A stretch of DNA of 64,000 nt from the NCBI RefSeq assembly GCF_003628505.1, contig NZ_RBZP01000001.1:744001-808000 (forward strand), given 5' to 3'. This document shows positions 53,567-61,194 of the stretch, one piece after another; within the stretch, counting starts at the first letter, position 1; each line of letters starts with the position of its first letter. A model generated the notes under the pieces. It worked only from the letters and a program-made list of their open reading frames with translations, was not told where the DNA came from and did no database searches. This DNA comes from Oceanobacillus halophilus. GTDB taxonomy: Bacteria > Bacillota > Bacilli > Bacillales > Amphibacillaceae. The position numbers were made by a program, and so were the translations under genes.

Positions 53567-54934
53567 TTAGATAAGTGATTTCCTCTTCCTTGCCGGATGA
53601 TTATCAGGCAAATGTGGGTTTCCTGTTTCGAACAAATTTTCTCTTAACGTTTTCCCTTTGTATTCCGTACGATAAATTCCACGCTTCTGTAATTCCGGTA
53701 CAACGTGGTCCACAAATTCTCGAAAAGTTTCAAGTGAATAGGATTGTGCAATATTAAATCCATCTGCATCTCCTTCAATGGCCCAAGTTTCCAACTTATC
53801 TGCAATCTGCTCCGGAGTACCAATGAATTTCACTGTCCCATTGCCAAGTCCATGGTTTTGAACCGCTTCCCGCAACGTCCATTTTTTATTCGGATCTTTC
53901 GTATACATATCCAAATTCCCCTGAACCGCTTCGGTCTCCATATCTTCCAAATACTGATCCGGATTATAAACAGAAAAATCAATACCGGTATGTCCAGAAA
54001 GTAATGCTGCTGTTCCCTCATAACTCACATGATTCTTCAAGTCTTCATACTTGGCATACGCCTCCGCTTCCGTGGAACCAATAATTGGCAGCACCATTGG
54101 AAAAATACGAATATCTTCTCCTTTTCTTCCTTGTTGGATGGTTCGATTCCGAAGATCTTTCGTATAACTCTTTAAAGCCTCCAAAGAATGACCTTTCGTG
54201 AAAACAGCCTCTGCATGTTTGGCAGCAAAATCCCTTCCTCTAGGTGAGGCACCTGCTTGAAACAGCACTGGAGTCCGTTGGGGAGAAGGTTCCGTCAGAT
54301 GAACACCAGGCACACGGAAAAATTCTCCCTCGTGATCGATTGCATGTACTTTTTCTGGATTTGCAAAAATATCCTTCTCCCGATTATAAACAACCGCATC
54401 TTCTTCCCAGCTGTGCTCCCAAAGCTTATATACAACCTCTAAAAATTCATCGGCACGATCATAGCGCAATTCTTTCGGAAGTCGTCCTGATAATCCGAGA
54501 TTAATAGCTTCACTTTCCAAATAAGATGTCACCACATTCCAGGCAATCCTTCCTTCTGTCAAATGATCCAACGTCGACAGCTGTCGTGCTAACGAATATG
54601 GCTGAGCATAGGTCGCAGAAATCGTCGGAGCAAAACCAATGTGTTCTGTCACCGCAGCCATCGCCGAAATTGGCAGGAGCGGATCATGCGCCGGAAGCTG
54701 AACCGCATGCCTTACCGCGGATTCATGATTCCCTCCATAAACCGAATACGTTCCAAGAACATCGGCAATAAAAACCGCATCAAACATCCCACGTTCCAAA
54801 ACTTTTGCCGTCTCTGTCCAATAGCTTATCTGATTATGTTTGATTCCCTCATCTTTCTTATGCTTCCATAAACCCGTTGAATGTGGAGAAGGGGAATTTT
54901 GTACAAAACCGTTTAAATGAATTTGTTTTGCCAT
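53567..54934 (-). CDS. Flavin-dependent monooxygenase, NtaA/SnaA/DszA family (LLM class)
   Basis: At 455 residues it is a bacterial luciferase-like FMNH2-dependent oxygenase of the NtaA/DszA/DmoA branch. Visible features are the N-terminal HLNGFVQNSPSPHSTGLWKH, FIADVLGTYSVYGG near residue 55, AHDPLLPISAMAAVTEHIGF near 81, the FMN region RIAWNVVTSYLESEA near 128, RYDRADEFLEVVYKLW near 155, and QAGASPRGRDFAAKHAEAVF near 226. It would use FMNH2 and O2 to oxidise an organosulfur or amine compound. It lies 116 bases after an S-box-controlled peptide gene, with the flavin reductase farther upstream. AAAAGGAG precedes the ATG. Confidence 0.9.
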   Translation of the reverse strand: MAKQIHLNGFVQNSPSPHSTGLWKHKKDEGIKHNQISYWTETAKVLERGMFDAVFIADVLGTYSVYGGNHESAVRHAVQLPAHDPLLPISAMAAVTEHIGFAPTISATYAQPYSLARQLSTLDHLTEGRIAWNVVTSYLESEAINLGLSGRLPKELRYDRADEFLEVVYKLWEHSWEEDAVVYNREKDIFANPEKVHAIDHEGEFFRVPGVHLTEPSPQRTPVLFQAGASPRGRDFAAKHAEAVFTKGHSLEALKSYTKDLRNRTIQQGRKGEDIRIFPMVLPIIGSTEAEAYAKYEDLKNHVSYEGTAALLSGHTGIDFSVYNPDQYLEDMETEAVQGNLDMYTKDPNKKWTLREAVQNHGLGNGTVKFIGTPEQIADKLETWAIEGDADGFNIAQSYSLETFREFVDHVVPELQKRGIYRTEYKGKTLRENLFETGNPHLPDNHPARKRKSLI

Positions 54935-54976
54935 TTATCAACACTCCTTTTATTTGAATTTATCTTTTCTTTTGAC

Positions 54977-55003
54977 TCTCTTTATCAACTGTAAAACTTC
55001 AAG
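54977..55003 (-). repeat. Fragment of the MITE-like repeat, left-end side (reverse)
   Basis: TATCAACTGTAAAA with its flanks matches the inverse of the left half of copies C, E and G (21 of 24 positions against copy E). The outer terminal repeat is missing. Together with the fragment at 53501-53541 it brackets the monooxygenase gene. Confidence 0.6.
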
Positions 55004-55050
55004 ACTAGGGTAACTTCCATGTATCAAAAAATATTTCACTAAGCAGAAAT

Positions 55051-55185
55051 TTAGAAATGATTATAGTGATAAGCATGCAACACATTCACACCATGATCAA
55101 TGGTCGATCCTGTTGGTGCATACTCTTTTAATTCATGAATCCTTTGAAAATATTCTTTCTTGTACAATGTTTTCGCCATCGTCAT
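55051..55185 (-). CDS. 44-residue peptide behind the SAM riboswitch
   Basis: The ORF starts ATG-ACG-ATG at 55185, 9 bases after AAAGGAG, and reads MTMAKTLYKKEYFQRIHELK, then a Gly/His-containing tail ending HAYHYNHF. It is hydrophilic, with several His and Tyr, no Cys, and no membrane helix. It is the first coding region after the S-box terminator and lies 116 bases before the monooxygenase, so it is made only when SAM is low. I do not recognise a family. It might be a regulatory or leader peptide, a small enzyme partner, or a remnant of a longer protein. Confidence 0.6.
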   Translation of the reverse strand: MTMAKTLYKKEYFQRIHELKEYAPTGSTIDHGVNVLHAYHYNHF

Positions 55186-55297
55186 CCTATATCTCTCCTT
55201 TCATTTTCTTTCCCCAAACAAAATACAATTTAACCTATAATCTTACTTGGTTTAGTACAAGAATAACCCCTTGGCTGCATAGCACTGCCTGAAAATG

Positions 55298-55449
55298 AAA
55301 AAGCCTCTTCCGATGAGGAAAGAGGCAATATCTATGTCTCATACACTCATCTTTCAAGCATAAGCTTGCTGGAATTAGCACCTTGTTACCATGTAACGGT
55401 TGCTGCGGGATCCACGGACCAGATTCCTCCCCCGACTCTTGATAAGAGA
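55298..55449 (-). promoter_or_regulatory. SAM-I riboswitch (S-box) with terminator
   Basis: The minus strand carries the S-box core in order: CTCTTATCAAGAG, GGGGGAGGAATCTGG, GATCCCGCAGCAACC, AAGGTGCTAATTCCAGCA and GAAAGATGAG (about 55346-55449). A terminator follows: GCCTCTT pairs with AAGAGGC, then TTTTTC (55298-55327). In Bacillus such leaders turn off sulfur and methionine genes when SAM is plentiful. The downstream genes are the 44-residue peptide, the flavin monooxygenase and possibly the symporter. Confidence 0.95.
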
Positions 55450-55481
55450 TAAATCATATTTAGTTAGTAGGAATTGTTAAT

Positions 55482-55511
55482 ATCTTAGCGAATTAACAAA
55501 TGAGTTGTCAA
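55482..55511 (-). promoter_or_regulatory. Sigma-A promoter of the S-box transcript
   Basis: The minus strand reads TTGACA, 18 bases, TAAGAT, about 30 bases before the riboswitch P1 stem. Confidence 0.8.
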
Positions 55512-55604
55512 CAGAAATTTTAGATTTTTTCAAAAATAGTAGGATAGTTGGACTCCGCCGAATAGAACTAGGACTGTTCTCCTCATGAGAACCATCCAAC
55601 AGAA

Positions 55605-56069
55605 TTAAAGTTCAGACAAAGATCGATATTTCCTATTATAAAATATAAGAGGGTCCTCCTCTTCTAATTGAACTTCTCTTACCCTACCAATAAACAAGGT
55701 ATGGTCCCCCTCCACGTATTCGGAAACAACCTCACAAGCTATTTGCGCAATTGATCCAGGCAAAGCTGGCTTCCCATCGATTCGGTCAAAATCCATTTCC
55801 CATTCATCTTTTAATGAACCAGAAAAAACACGCGACAACTCTTCTTGATGTGACGCTAATATATTTACTGTAAACTCTTTAGACTTTTTAACCTTACTCA
55901 GTATCCGTGTCTTTTCCCCAATCGAAATGGTTACTAATTTAGGATGAAGCGATACGGACATAAAGGCGTTAGCTGTCATCCCATGAACAACCCCATCCTC
56001 TTCCGTTAAAATAACGGTAACCCCAGTAGCGAACTTTCCCATTGCTTCACGAAACTTTTTATCATCCAT
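55605..56069 (-). CDS. Flavin reductase, NADH-FMN type (HpaC/NtaB/DszD-like)
   Basis: About 154 residues of the FMN-binding split barrel family. KFREAMGKFATGVTVIL is at the N-terminus, GMTANAFMSVSLHPKLVTISI near 29-49 is the FMN-binding signature, and GDHTLFIGRVREVQL near 120 holds the C-terminal His/Arg. It would supply FMNH2 to the NtaA/DszA-type and DszC-type oxygenases encoded on either side. I start at the ATG at 56069 (MDDKKFREAM) after GAGGGG; a longer frame reaches 56111. It is divergent from the DszC-like gene and lies upstream of the S-box leader. Confidence 0.9.
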   Translation of the reverse strand: MDDKKFREAMGKFATGVTVILTEEDGVVHGMTANAFMSVSLHPKLVTISIGEKTRILSKVKKSKEFTVNILASHQEELSRVFSGSLKDEWEMDFDRIDGKPALPGSIAQIACEVVSEYVEGDHTLFIGRVREVQLEEEDPLIFYNRKYRSLSEL

Positions 56070-56342
56070 CAAACCATACCCCTCAGCTTTCCCTATTACC
56101 ATTCCTAACACCCTTCCGAATAAATAAAATTAATATTCCCACTATACAAATTTATTCATATATAGTAATATATGCTAAATCATATTATTCCGAGTTGTCA
56201 ACTTTGTTTATATGTTCTAATGGAATATATAAAAAATTAAAAAAGGATTGAAAATTATTGGATGTCATGGAATAATATTCTTTATAATTCCGATTTGAAT
56301 TGTATGAATTAAACAAAAAAGAAATACATGGAGGGAATACAA

Positions 56343-57500
56343 GTGAGTTTATTTAATCAAAGAAGCAGCGAAGAACGAATTCAACTTTTAACCAAAACCG
56401 TAGAACCATTTTCCAAACGAGCACTGGAACATGATAAAAACGGAACCTTTCCTTTTGAAAATTTTCATGAATTACAGGCCATTGGCTATCCAGCCCTAAC
56501 CTTACCTAAAGAATACGGTGGACTAGGAATCTCGCTTTATGAAATGCTTCGTTACCAGGAAATCATTGGAAAAGCAGACGGATCCACTGCCCTTTCCATC
56601 GGTTGGCACATGGGAATCATGAAACATCTTGGCGAAAATAAAACGTGGAAGGAAGAAACGTTTACTTCTGTCGCAGAAGATGTGAAGAAAACAGGCGCCC
56701 TTTTGAATAACGCTGCCTCAGAACCCGCAACCGGAAGCCCGACACGTGGTGGCAAACCAGAGACATTTGCCAAAGAAGACGGAACCGGATGGGTAATTAA
56801 CGGCCGGAAAACATTCACGACCCTCTCCCCTATCCTTAGCTATTTCGTCGTCAGTGCTTCGATTGATGGTAGCGATGATGTGGGGAACTTCTTAATAAAA
56901 CGCGACAGAAATGGCGTTAAAGTCGAGGAAACTTGGGATTCAATCGCAATGCGTGGGACAGGAAGTCACGATCTCGTATTAGAAGACGTTCATGTCGACA
57001 AAGACGACCTAGTGGAAATCCTATCTACCGGCAAAAGAAAGCCAGCTGGCTGGCTATTACACATCCCTGCTTGCTATATAGGGATTGCCCAAGCCGCCCA
57101 ACAAGCAGCCTTAGAATTCGCAACCACCTACTCGCCAAACAGTATCAAAGGCACCATCTCAGAATTGCCAAATGTAAAACAAAAACTCGGTGAAATCGAA
57201 CTTGCTGTACTAGAAGCGAGACATTTCCTTTTCTCTATAGCAAGAAAATGGGATGAAAGTGATGAATCCACCAGAGACACCATGGGTCCTGAACTAGGAG
57301 CAGCCAAATTATCGGTCGTCAATAAATCTGTTGAAATAGTAGACCTAGCCATGCGAATTGTTGGCGCAAGAAGCTTATCCGAGAAAAATAACCTACAACT
57401 CTACTATCGCGACGTTCGAGCAGGCCTGCACAACCCACCAATGGATGATATGACTATAATGCAGTTAGCAGGAAAATCGATCGCGGGTTATCAGGAATAA
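56343..57500 (+). CDS. Acyl-CoA dehydrogenase-fold oxygenase (DszC/SfnB-like)
   Basis: About 385 residues with the acyl-CoA dehydrogenase fold: an N-terminal helical domain with YPALTLPKEYGGLGISLYEML (as YPALTLPKEYGGLG and SLYEML), a middle beta domain around WVINGRKTFTTLSPI near 140 and WDSIAMRGTGSHDLVLEDVHV near 200, and a C-terminal helical domain. It lacks the usual catalytic Glu context I would expect in a beta-oxidation enzyme, and the neighbours (flavin reductase, DszA-type oxygenase, importer) suggest an FMNH2-dependent monooxygenase of the DszC/SfnB group. The start is GTG at 56343, 7 bases after GGAGGG. Confidence 0.85.
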   Translation: MSLFNQRSSEERIQLLTKTVEPFSKRALEHDKNGTFPFENFHELQAIGYPALTLPKEYGGLGISLYEMLRYQEIIGKADGSTALSIGWHMGIMKHLGENKTWKEETFTSVAEDVKKTGALLNNAASEPATGSPTRGGKPETFAKEDGTGWVINGRKTFTTLSPILSYFVVSASIDGSDDVGNFLIKRDRNGVKVEETWDSIAMRGTGSHDLVLEDVHVDKDDLVEILSTGKRKPAGWLLHIPACYIGIAQAAQQAALEFATTYSPNSIKGTISELPNVKQKLGEIELAVLEARHFLFSIARKWDESDESTRDTMGPELGAAKLSVVNKSVEIVDLAMRIVGARSLSEKNNLQLYYRDVRAGLHNPPMDDMTIMQLAGKSIAGYQE

Positions 57501-57590
57501 ATGAAGTAGAGGTAAGATTACGTTGTTAGTCCGACTAAAATCATTTGAATTATATGTTTAGGTGAGATGTTAATTTTTGTGGGAGGAATT

Positions 57591-57780
57591 GGGATATTTC
57601 GAGTTTTTTTGGGGGGCTGGGGATATATCGGGTTTCTTGAGATTATATCAGGCTTCCCGCATATTTATCGGGTTTCCTGAGAATTTATCAGGTTTCCTGG
57701 GATTATATCGGCTTCCCTTAAATTTAACGGGCTTCCTGAGATTATATCGGGCTTCCCTTAAATTTATATCGCCCAACCCG
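57591..57780. repeat. 20-bp tandem repeat, about eight or nine units
   Basis: Units of about 20 bp follow the pattern GATTATATCGGGTTTCCTGA with variation. Five consecutive units are spaced at exactly 20 bases (57621, 57641, 57661, 57681, 57701), then 19- and 21-base units. Units ending TTTCCTGA and units ending TTCCCTTA alternate in the second half, giving a 40-bp higher period. It lies between the DszC-like gene and the importer's binding-protein gene. An ORF can be drawn through it but has no family features. Confidence 0.85.
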
Positions 57781-57826
57781 ATCACATTTCGAAATCCAAA
57801 AAATCACAACAAAAGGAGAATTACTC

Positions 57827-58699
57827 ATGAAAAAGAATAACCTTTTCAAACCTTTTCTTACCGGCCTAGCGGTAATCACCCTCCTAGCCGGTTGCGGTTC
57901 AGACACTACCTCCAGTACCCAAGAAGCAGAGGCTTCCTCTGACGGCGAGGTACGGACAGTAAAAATCGCTTATGATCAAGCATCCAAGCCAATTTCCTGG
58001 TTGGATGATGATGGAAATCCGACGGGCTATGATGTAGAAGTGATGAAACTAGTAGATGAGCTACTGCCAGAATACGAGTTTGAATTTGTTGGAACGACCA
58101 GTGATGACTTACTAATTGGAGTACAGCAAGGGAAATACCATGCTGGGGTGAAAAATGCTTTCTGGACGGAGGAACGGTCGGAGAACTTTATTTATCCAGA
58201 GGAATTCCTGGGGTTAAGCAGTATCGGCCTTGTTTTAACCAATGAAAATGCCCATATTGAAACGCTAGAGGATTTTGCTTCTGCAGGTTACACGCTAGCA
58301 CCAATTGCGGCAAATAATGCACAATATACGATTATTGATGAATACAATCAGAAAAATCCAGATAACCCTGTCCAGTTGGAAGCTGGCGACCAATTCTCTG
58401 TCGATGTAATTCAATGGGTGAATGAAGGCCGTGTCGATGGCGGTGTTGCGATCGAAGGTTCTTTTGAAAAGCAAGTAACTGCAGAAGATGGACCCTACCA
58501 CAACCTTGTCAATGATGTCGTTTATAACGAATTCAATGTCATTAAAACATGGCCACTATTTAATCTAAATGAACAAGAGTTGGCTGATGCTTATGATGAA
58601 GCCATCAAACAATTGAAAGAGAAAAAGAAAACGAATGAGCTTAGCACAGAATTTTATGGCAGAGATTTATTTAAAGTCTTAGACTCTGTCGAGAGATAA
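57827..58699 (+). CDS. ABC importer substrate-binding lipoprotein (amino-acid type)
   Basis: At 290 residues it has a lipoprotein signal (KKNNLFKPFLTGLAVITLL, then LAGCG with the lipidated Cys near 23). It belongs to the family-3 binding proteins by VKIAYDQASKPISWLDDDG near 45, GYDVEVMKLVDELLPEYEFEF near 66, and DDLLIGVQQGKYHAGVKNAFW near 93. Such proteins bind cystine, sulfur-containing or polar amino acids. The neighbours are two His/Glu-type permeases and an ATPase. AAAGGAG precedes the ATG. The sulfur link is inferred from the neighbouring oxygenases and S-box. Confidence 0.93.
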   Translation: MKKNNLFKPFLTGLAVITLLAGCGSDTTSSTQEAEASSDGEVRTVKIAYDQASKPISWLDDDGNPTGYDVEVMKLVDELLPEYEFEFVGTTSDDLLIGVQQGKYHAGVKNAFWTEERSENFIYPEEFLGLSSIGLVLTNENAHIETLEDFASAGYTLAPIAANNAQYTIIDEYNQKNPDNPVQLEAGDQFSVDVIQWVNEGRVDGGVAIEGSFEKQVTAEDGPYHNLVNDVVYNEFNVIKTWPLFNLNEQELADAYDEAIKQLKEKKKTNELSTEFYGRDLFKVLDSVER

Positions 58700-58725
58700 C
58701 TGGAATAGGAACGAGGTGCCACAAT

Positions 58726-59433
58726 ATGGAGAAATATTTCGATGCGACCTATATATGGGAATCCATTCCAGCGCTGCTTCCCTTTTTAAAAGTAACCTTT
58801 ATGGTGGCAGGTCTTTCCGTTTTATTCGGAAGCCTGCTAGGTCTGCTTTTAGCAATCATGAAACTCGGAAAAAATAAGCTTTCTCAGCAGATTGCCCATG
58901 GGTACACCACCGTCATGCGCTGTACGCCATCTATTGTTCTCTTATTCTTAATCTATTACGGGGTTCCAGCCATTTTCATTAATTTCGGGATTAACTTGAA
59001 CGACATGAGTTCCGCCTTTTTTGTTGTCATTACGTTCAGCCTTCAATTCGGCGCCTTAATGTCCGAGGTGATTCGCTCCGCCTATGAATCAATTGATAAA
59101 GGACAATATGAAGCAGCCGTTTCGGTTGGACTCAGTAACACCCAGGCGTACGGGAGAATTATATTTCCACAGGCCTTTGTCGTGGCCCTTCCAAACTTCG
59201 GGAATGCCCTGCTGGAATTAATGAAAGAAGGGGCGCTCGCCTACACAATCGGCCTAATCGATGTGATGGGCAAAGCAAATCTAATTATTGCTGGCAACTA
59301 TAATTCCCATGCATTGGAAATTTATATCGGACTATCCCTCATTTACTGGGTACTGTCCATCATGATCGAACAATTTTTCCTAAAATTAGAAAAAATCTTC
59401 AGCAAAGGGAGAAAAGATTTAAAAACTGCTTAA
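58726..59433 (+). CDS. ABC importer permease (HisM/GlnP type), first
   Basis: At 235 residues it has about five helices. The EAA loop is clear at about 128-150: YEAAVSVGLSNTQAYGRIIFPQA, which contacts the ATPase. LLGLLLAIMKLGKN near 38 and MRCTPSIVLLFLIYYGVP near 64 are typical of the polar amino-acid uptake family. The gene follows the binding protein by 26 bases and precedes its paralogue by 12 bases, so the channel is a heterodimer. ACGAGGTG lies before the ATG. Confidence 0.95.
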   Translation: MEKYFDATYIWESIPALLPFLKVTFMVAGLSVLFGSLLGLLLAIMKLGKNKLSQQIAHGYTTVMRCTPSIVLLFLIYYGVPAIFINFGINLNDMSSAFFVVITFSLQFGALMSEVIRSAYESIDKGQYEAAVSVGLSNTQAYGRIIFPQAFVVALPNFGNALLELMKEGALAYTIGLIDVMGKANLIIAGNYNSHALEIYIGLSLIYWVLSIMIEQFFLKLEKIFSKGRKDLKTA

Positions 59434-59445
59434 GGGGGTGGGAGT

Positions 59446-60162
59446 GTGCCGAATGGATTAGATATCCCATTTTTAATCGATACGTTTTTCGTGGCTTTGA
59501 CAGGAGTTCCTATCGCAATGCTTATTACCATCGTTTCCTTACTCATTGCTCTGCCACTAGGATTTTTACTGGCATTAACGAGAATTAATAGAATGCCGAT
59601 TCTAAATCAATTTTCCCGGGTGTATGTTTCTTTTGTACGCGGAACACCTGTCATCGTTCAGATCTTTATTATCTATAACAGTGTCCCCTTATTGCTTGGG
59701 ACCATCTTTGAAAAATACAACATCAACATGAATGTATATGAAGTGAATCCCATTTGGTACGCCTTTATTGTGTTTTCCTTAAACACAATCGCTACCTTAA
59801 TTGAGGTATTTCGCTCTGCCATCAACACGGTTAGTAAGGGACAACTGGAGGCCGCCCATTCGGTTGGTTTAACGACGGCTCAAGCATTTATCCGAATCAT
59901 TATTCCACAGACGTTAGTCGTGGCCTTACCGAATATTTGTAATGCAACCGTTAATTTGATTAAAGCAACCTCCTTAGGCTATGCCATGTCCCTACCGGAA
60001 ATCACGCTAAAAGCACAAGTTGCCGCCAATGCCAGCTACAACTACATCGAGGCTTACATTGCGATTTTTATTATCTATTTATTGATTTGCAGCTTGGTAG
60101 AATATGCCTTTAAACGGTACGAGAAACGTCTCAGAAAATATCAAATTGCACCAGCTGCTTAA
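59446..60162 (+). CDS. ABC importer permease (HisM/GlnP type), second
   Basis: At 238 residues it is a paralogue of the preceding gene, with the same FVRGTPVIVQIFIIYNSVP near 64 and the EAA loop LEAAHSVGLTTAQAFIRIIIPQT near 139-161. Start GTG at 59446 follows AAGGGGGTGGG. It forms the second half of the channel. The pair plus the ATPase resembles the TcyM-TcyL (cystine/sulfur) type systems found beside monooxygenase genes in B. subtilis; the resemblance is by layout only. Confidence 0.95.
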   Translation: MPNGLDIPFLIDTFFVALTGVPIAMLITIVSLLIALPLGFLLALTRINRMPILNQFSRVYVSFVRGTPVIVQIFIIYNSVPLLLGTIFEKYNINMNVYEVNPIWYAFIVFSLNTIATLIEVFRSAINTVSKGQLEAAHSVGLTTAQAFIRIIIPQTLVVALPNICNATVNLIKATSLGYAMSLPEITLKAQVAANASYNYIEAYIAIFIIYLLICSLVEYAFKRYEKRLRKYQIAPAA

Positions 60163-60180
60163 TACATTGGAGGTGAAACC

Positions 60181-60936
60181 ATGCTAGAAATTCAAAACAT
60201 CCACAAATCCTTTGGAGAAACTACCGTTTTAAGTGGAGTAGATTTACAGATTGGAAAAGGAGATGTCGTGGTCGTTCTCGGGCCAAGTGGTTCAGGAAAA
60301 ACCACACTACTGCGATGCATTAATTTTCTAGAAAAAGCAGATAAGGGAGAAGCCATTTTTGGAGATATTCAAGTAGACCTACATCAAGCATCCAAAAAAC
60401 AAATCCAAGCAATTAGAAAACGAACAGCCTTTGTTTTTCAAAACTATAATCTATTCAATAATAAAACCGTATTGGAAAATGTCACCGAAGGCCTCATCAT
60501 TGGAAGAAAAATTCCCAAAGAAAAAGCAATTGAGATCGCCAAAAACGCCTTAAATAAAGTTGAATTAGAGGATAAATATACCGCGTATCCAGCTGAACTG
60601 TCAGGCGGCCAGCAGCAACGTGTCGGTATCGCCAGAGCCGTCGCCCTAAGTCCAGATATCATCCTGTTTGATGAACCAACTTCCGCACTGGATCCCGAAC
60701 TCGTTGGCGAAGTATTAGAAGTCATGAAAACCATCGCCAAAGAAGGAACTACCATGCTCGTCGTGACCCATGAAATGTCTTTTGCCAAAGACGTCGCCAA
60801 TAAGGTCGTCTTCATGGATGGCGGAGTCGTCGTAGAAGAAGGACCACCAAAGGAATTTTTCGAAAACCCCAAGGAAGAAAGAACAAGGAAATTTCTAAGA
60901 AGAGTTTTACCAGATGATTTTATTTATCATATTTAA
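60181..60936 (+). CDS. ABC importer ATP-binding protein (amino-acid type)
   Basis: At 251 residues. Walker A is [19 protein letters not shown] near residue 33, Q-loop is [18 protein letters not shown] near 88, signature is [17 protein letters not shown] near 141, Walker B is [22 protein letters not shown] near 160, and the H-loop is [17 protein letters not shown] near 199. This is the GlnQ/HisP subfamily. It closes the importer operon, 18 bases after the second permease, with GGAGGTG before the ATG. Confidence 0.97.
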   Translation: MLEIQNIHKSFGETTVLSGVDLQIGKGDVVVVLGPSGSGKTTLLRCINFLEKADKGEAIFGDIQVDLHQASKKQIQAIRKRTAFVFQNYNLFNNKTVLENVTEGLIIGRKIPKEKAIEIAKNALNKVELEDKYTAYPAELSGGQQQRVGIARAVALSPDIILFDEPTSALDPELVGEVLEVMKTIAKEGTTMLVVTHEMSFAKDVANKVVFMDGGVVVEEGPPKEFFENPKEERTRKFLRRVLPDDFIYHI

Positions 60937-60954
60937 GGGACATGGGGACAGGTT

Positions 60955-60984
60955 CCTCGTCCCCTTCAATCTAAGGGAACGAGG
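60955..60984 (+). terminator. Hairpin after the importer operon
   Basis: CCTCGTCCCCTT pairs with AAGGGAACGAGG (one mismatch) after the ATPase stop. An overlapping alternative is GGGGAC with GTCCCC at 60944-60964. The run of T is poor, so termination efficiency is uncertain. The rest of the gap to 61195 is AT-rich and has no gene. Confidence 0.5.
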
Positions 60985-61194
60985 CTGGCCTCTTGTATTA
61001 ATATCTCGACATAAATATAGAGCAACTCTCTATATATCCGTACTTTTGTTGATATCGATATCCTCCCTCTATCTCATGCTTCATTGATATCTTAGGTGAA
61101 GGTGTTTGCCAATAAAAAATCAGCTAATAATATAATAAGGATTGGACATACTAAAGCAAATAAAAAGGATATCTATTTAGGAGGCAAGTATCCT

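Noticed and set aside
53567-57500. Complete dibenzothiophene-type desulfurisation (Dsz) operon
   Set aside because: DszA- and DszC-like oxygenases and a flavin reductase are present, but no DszB desulfinase is seen. The only binding-protein-like gene has a lipobox and importer partners, so it is a transporter part.
57591-57780. CRISPR array
   Set aside because: The repeats are directly adjacent 20-bp units with no unique spacers, and no cas gene is in the window.
57577-57840. An 87-codon frame through the 20-bp tandem repeats
   Set aside because: The protein is just the translated repeat (Gly-Phe-Leu-Arg-Leu-Tyr words), the frame shifts with 19- and 21-base units, and it overlaps the true lipoprotein start.
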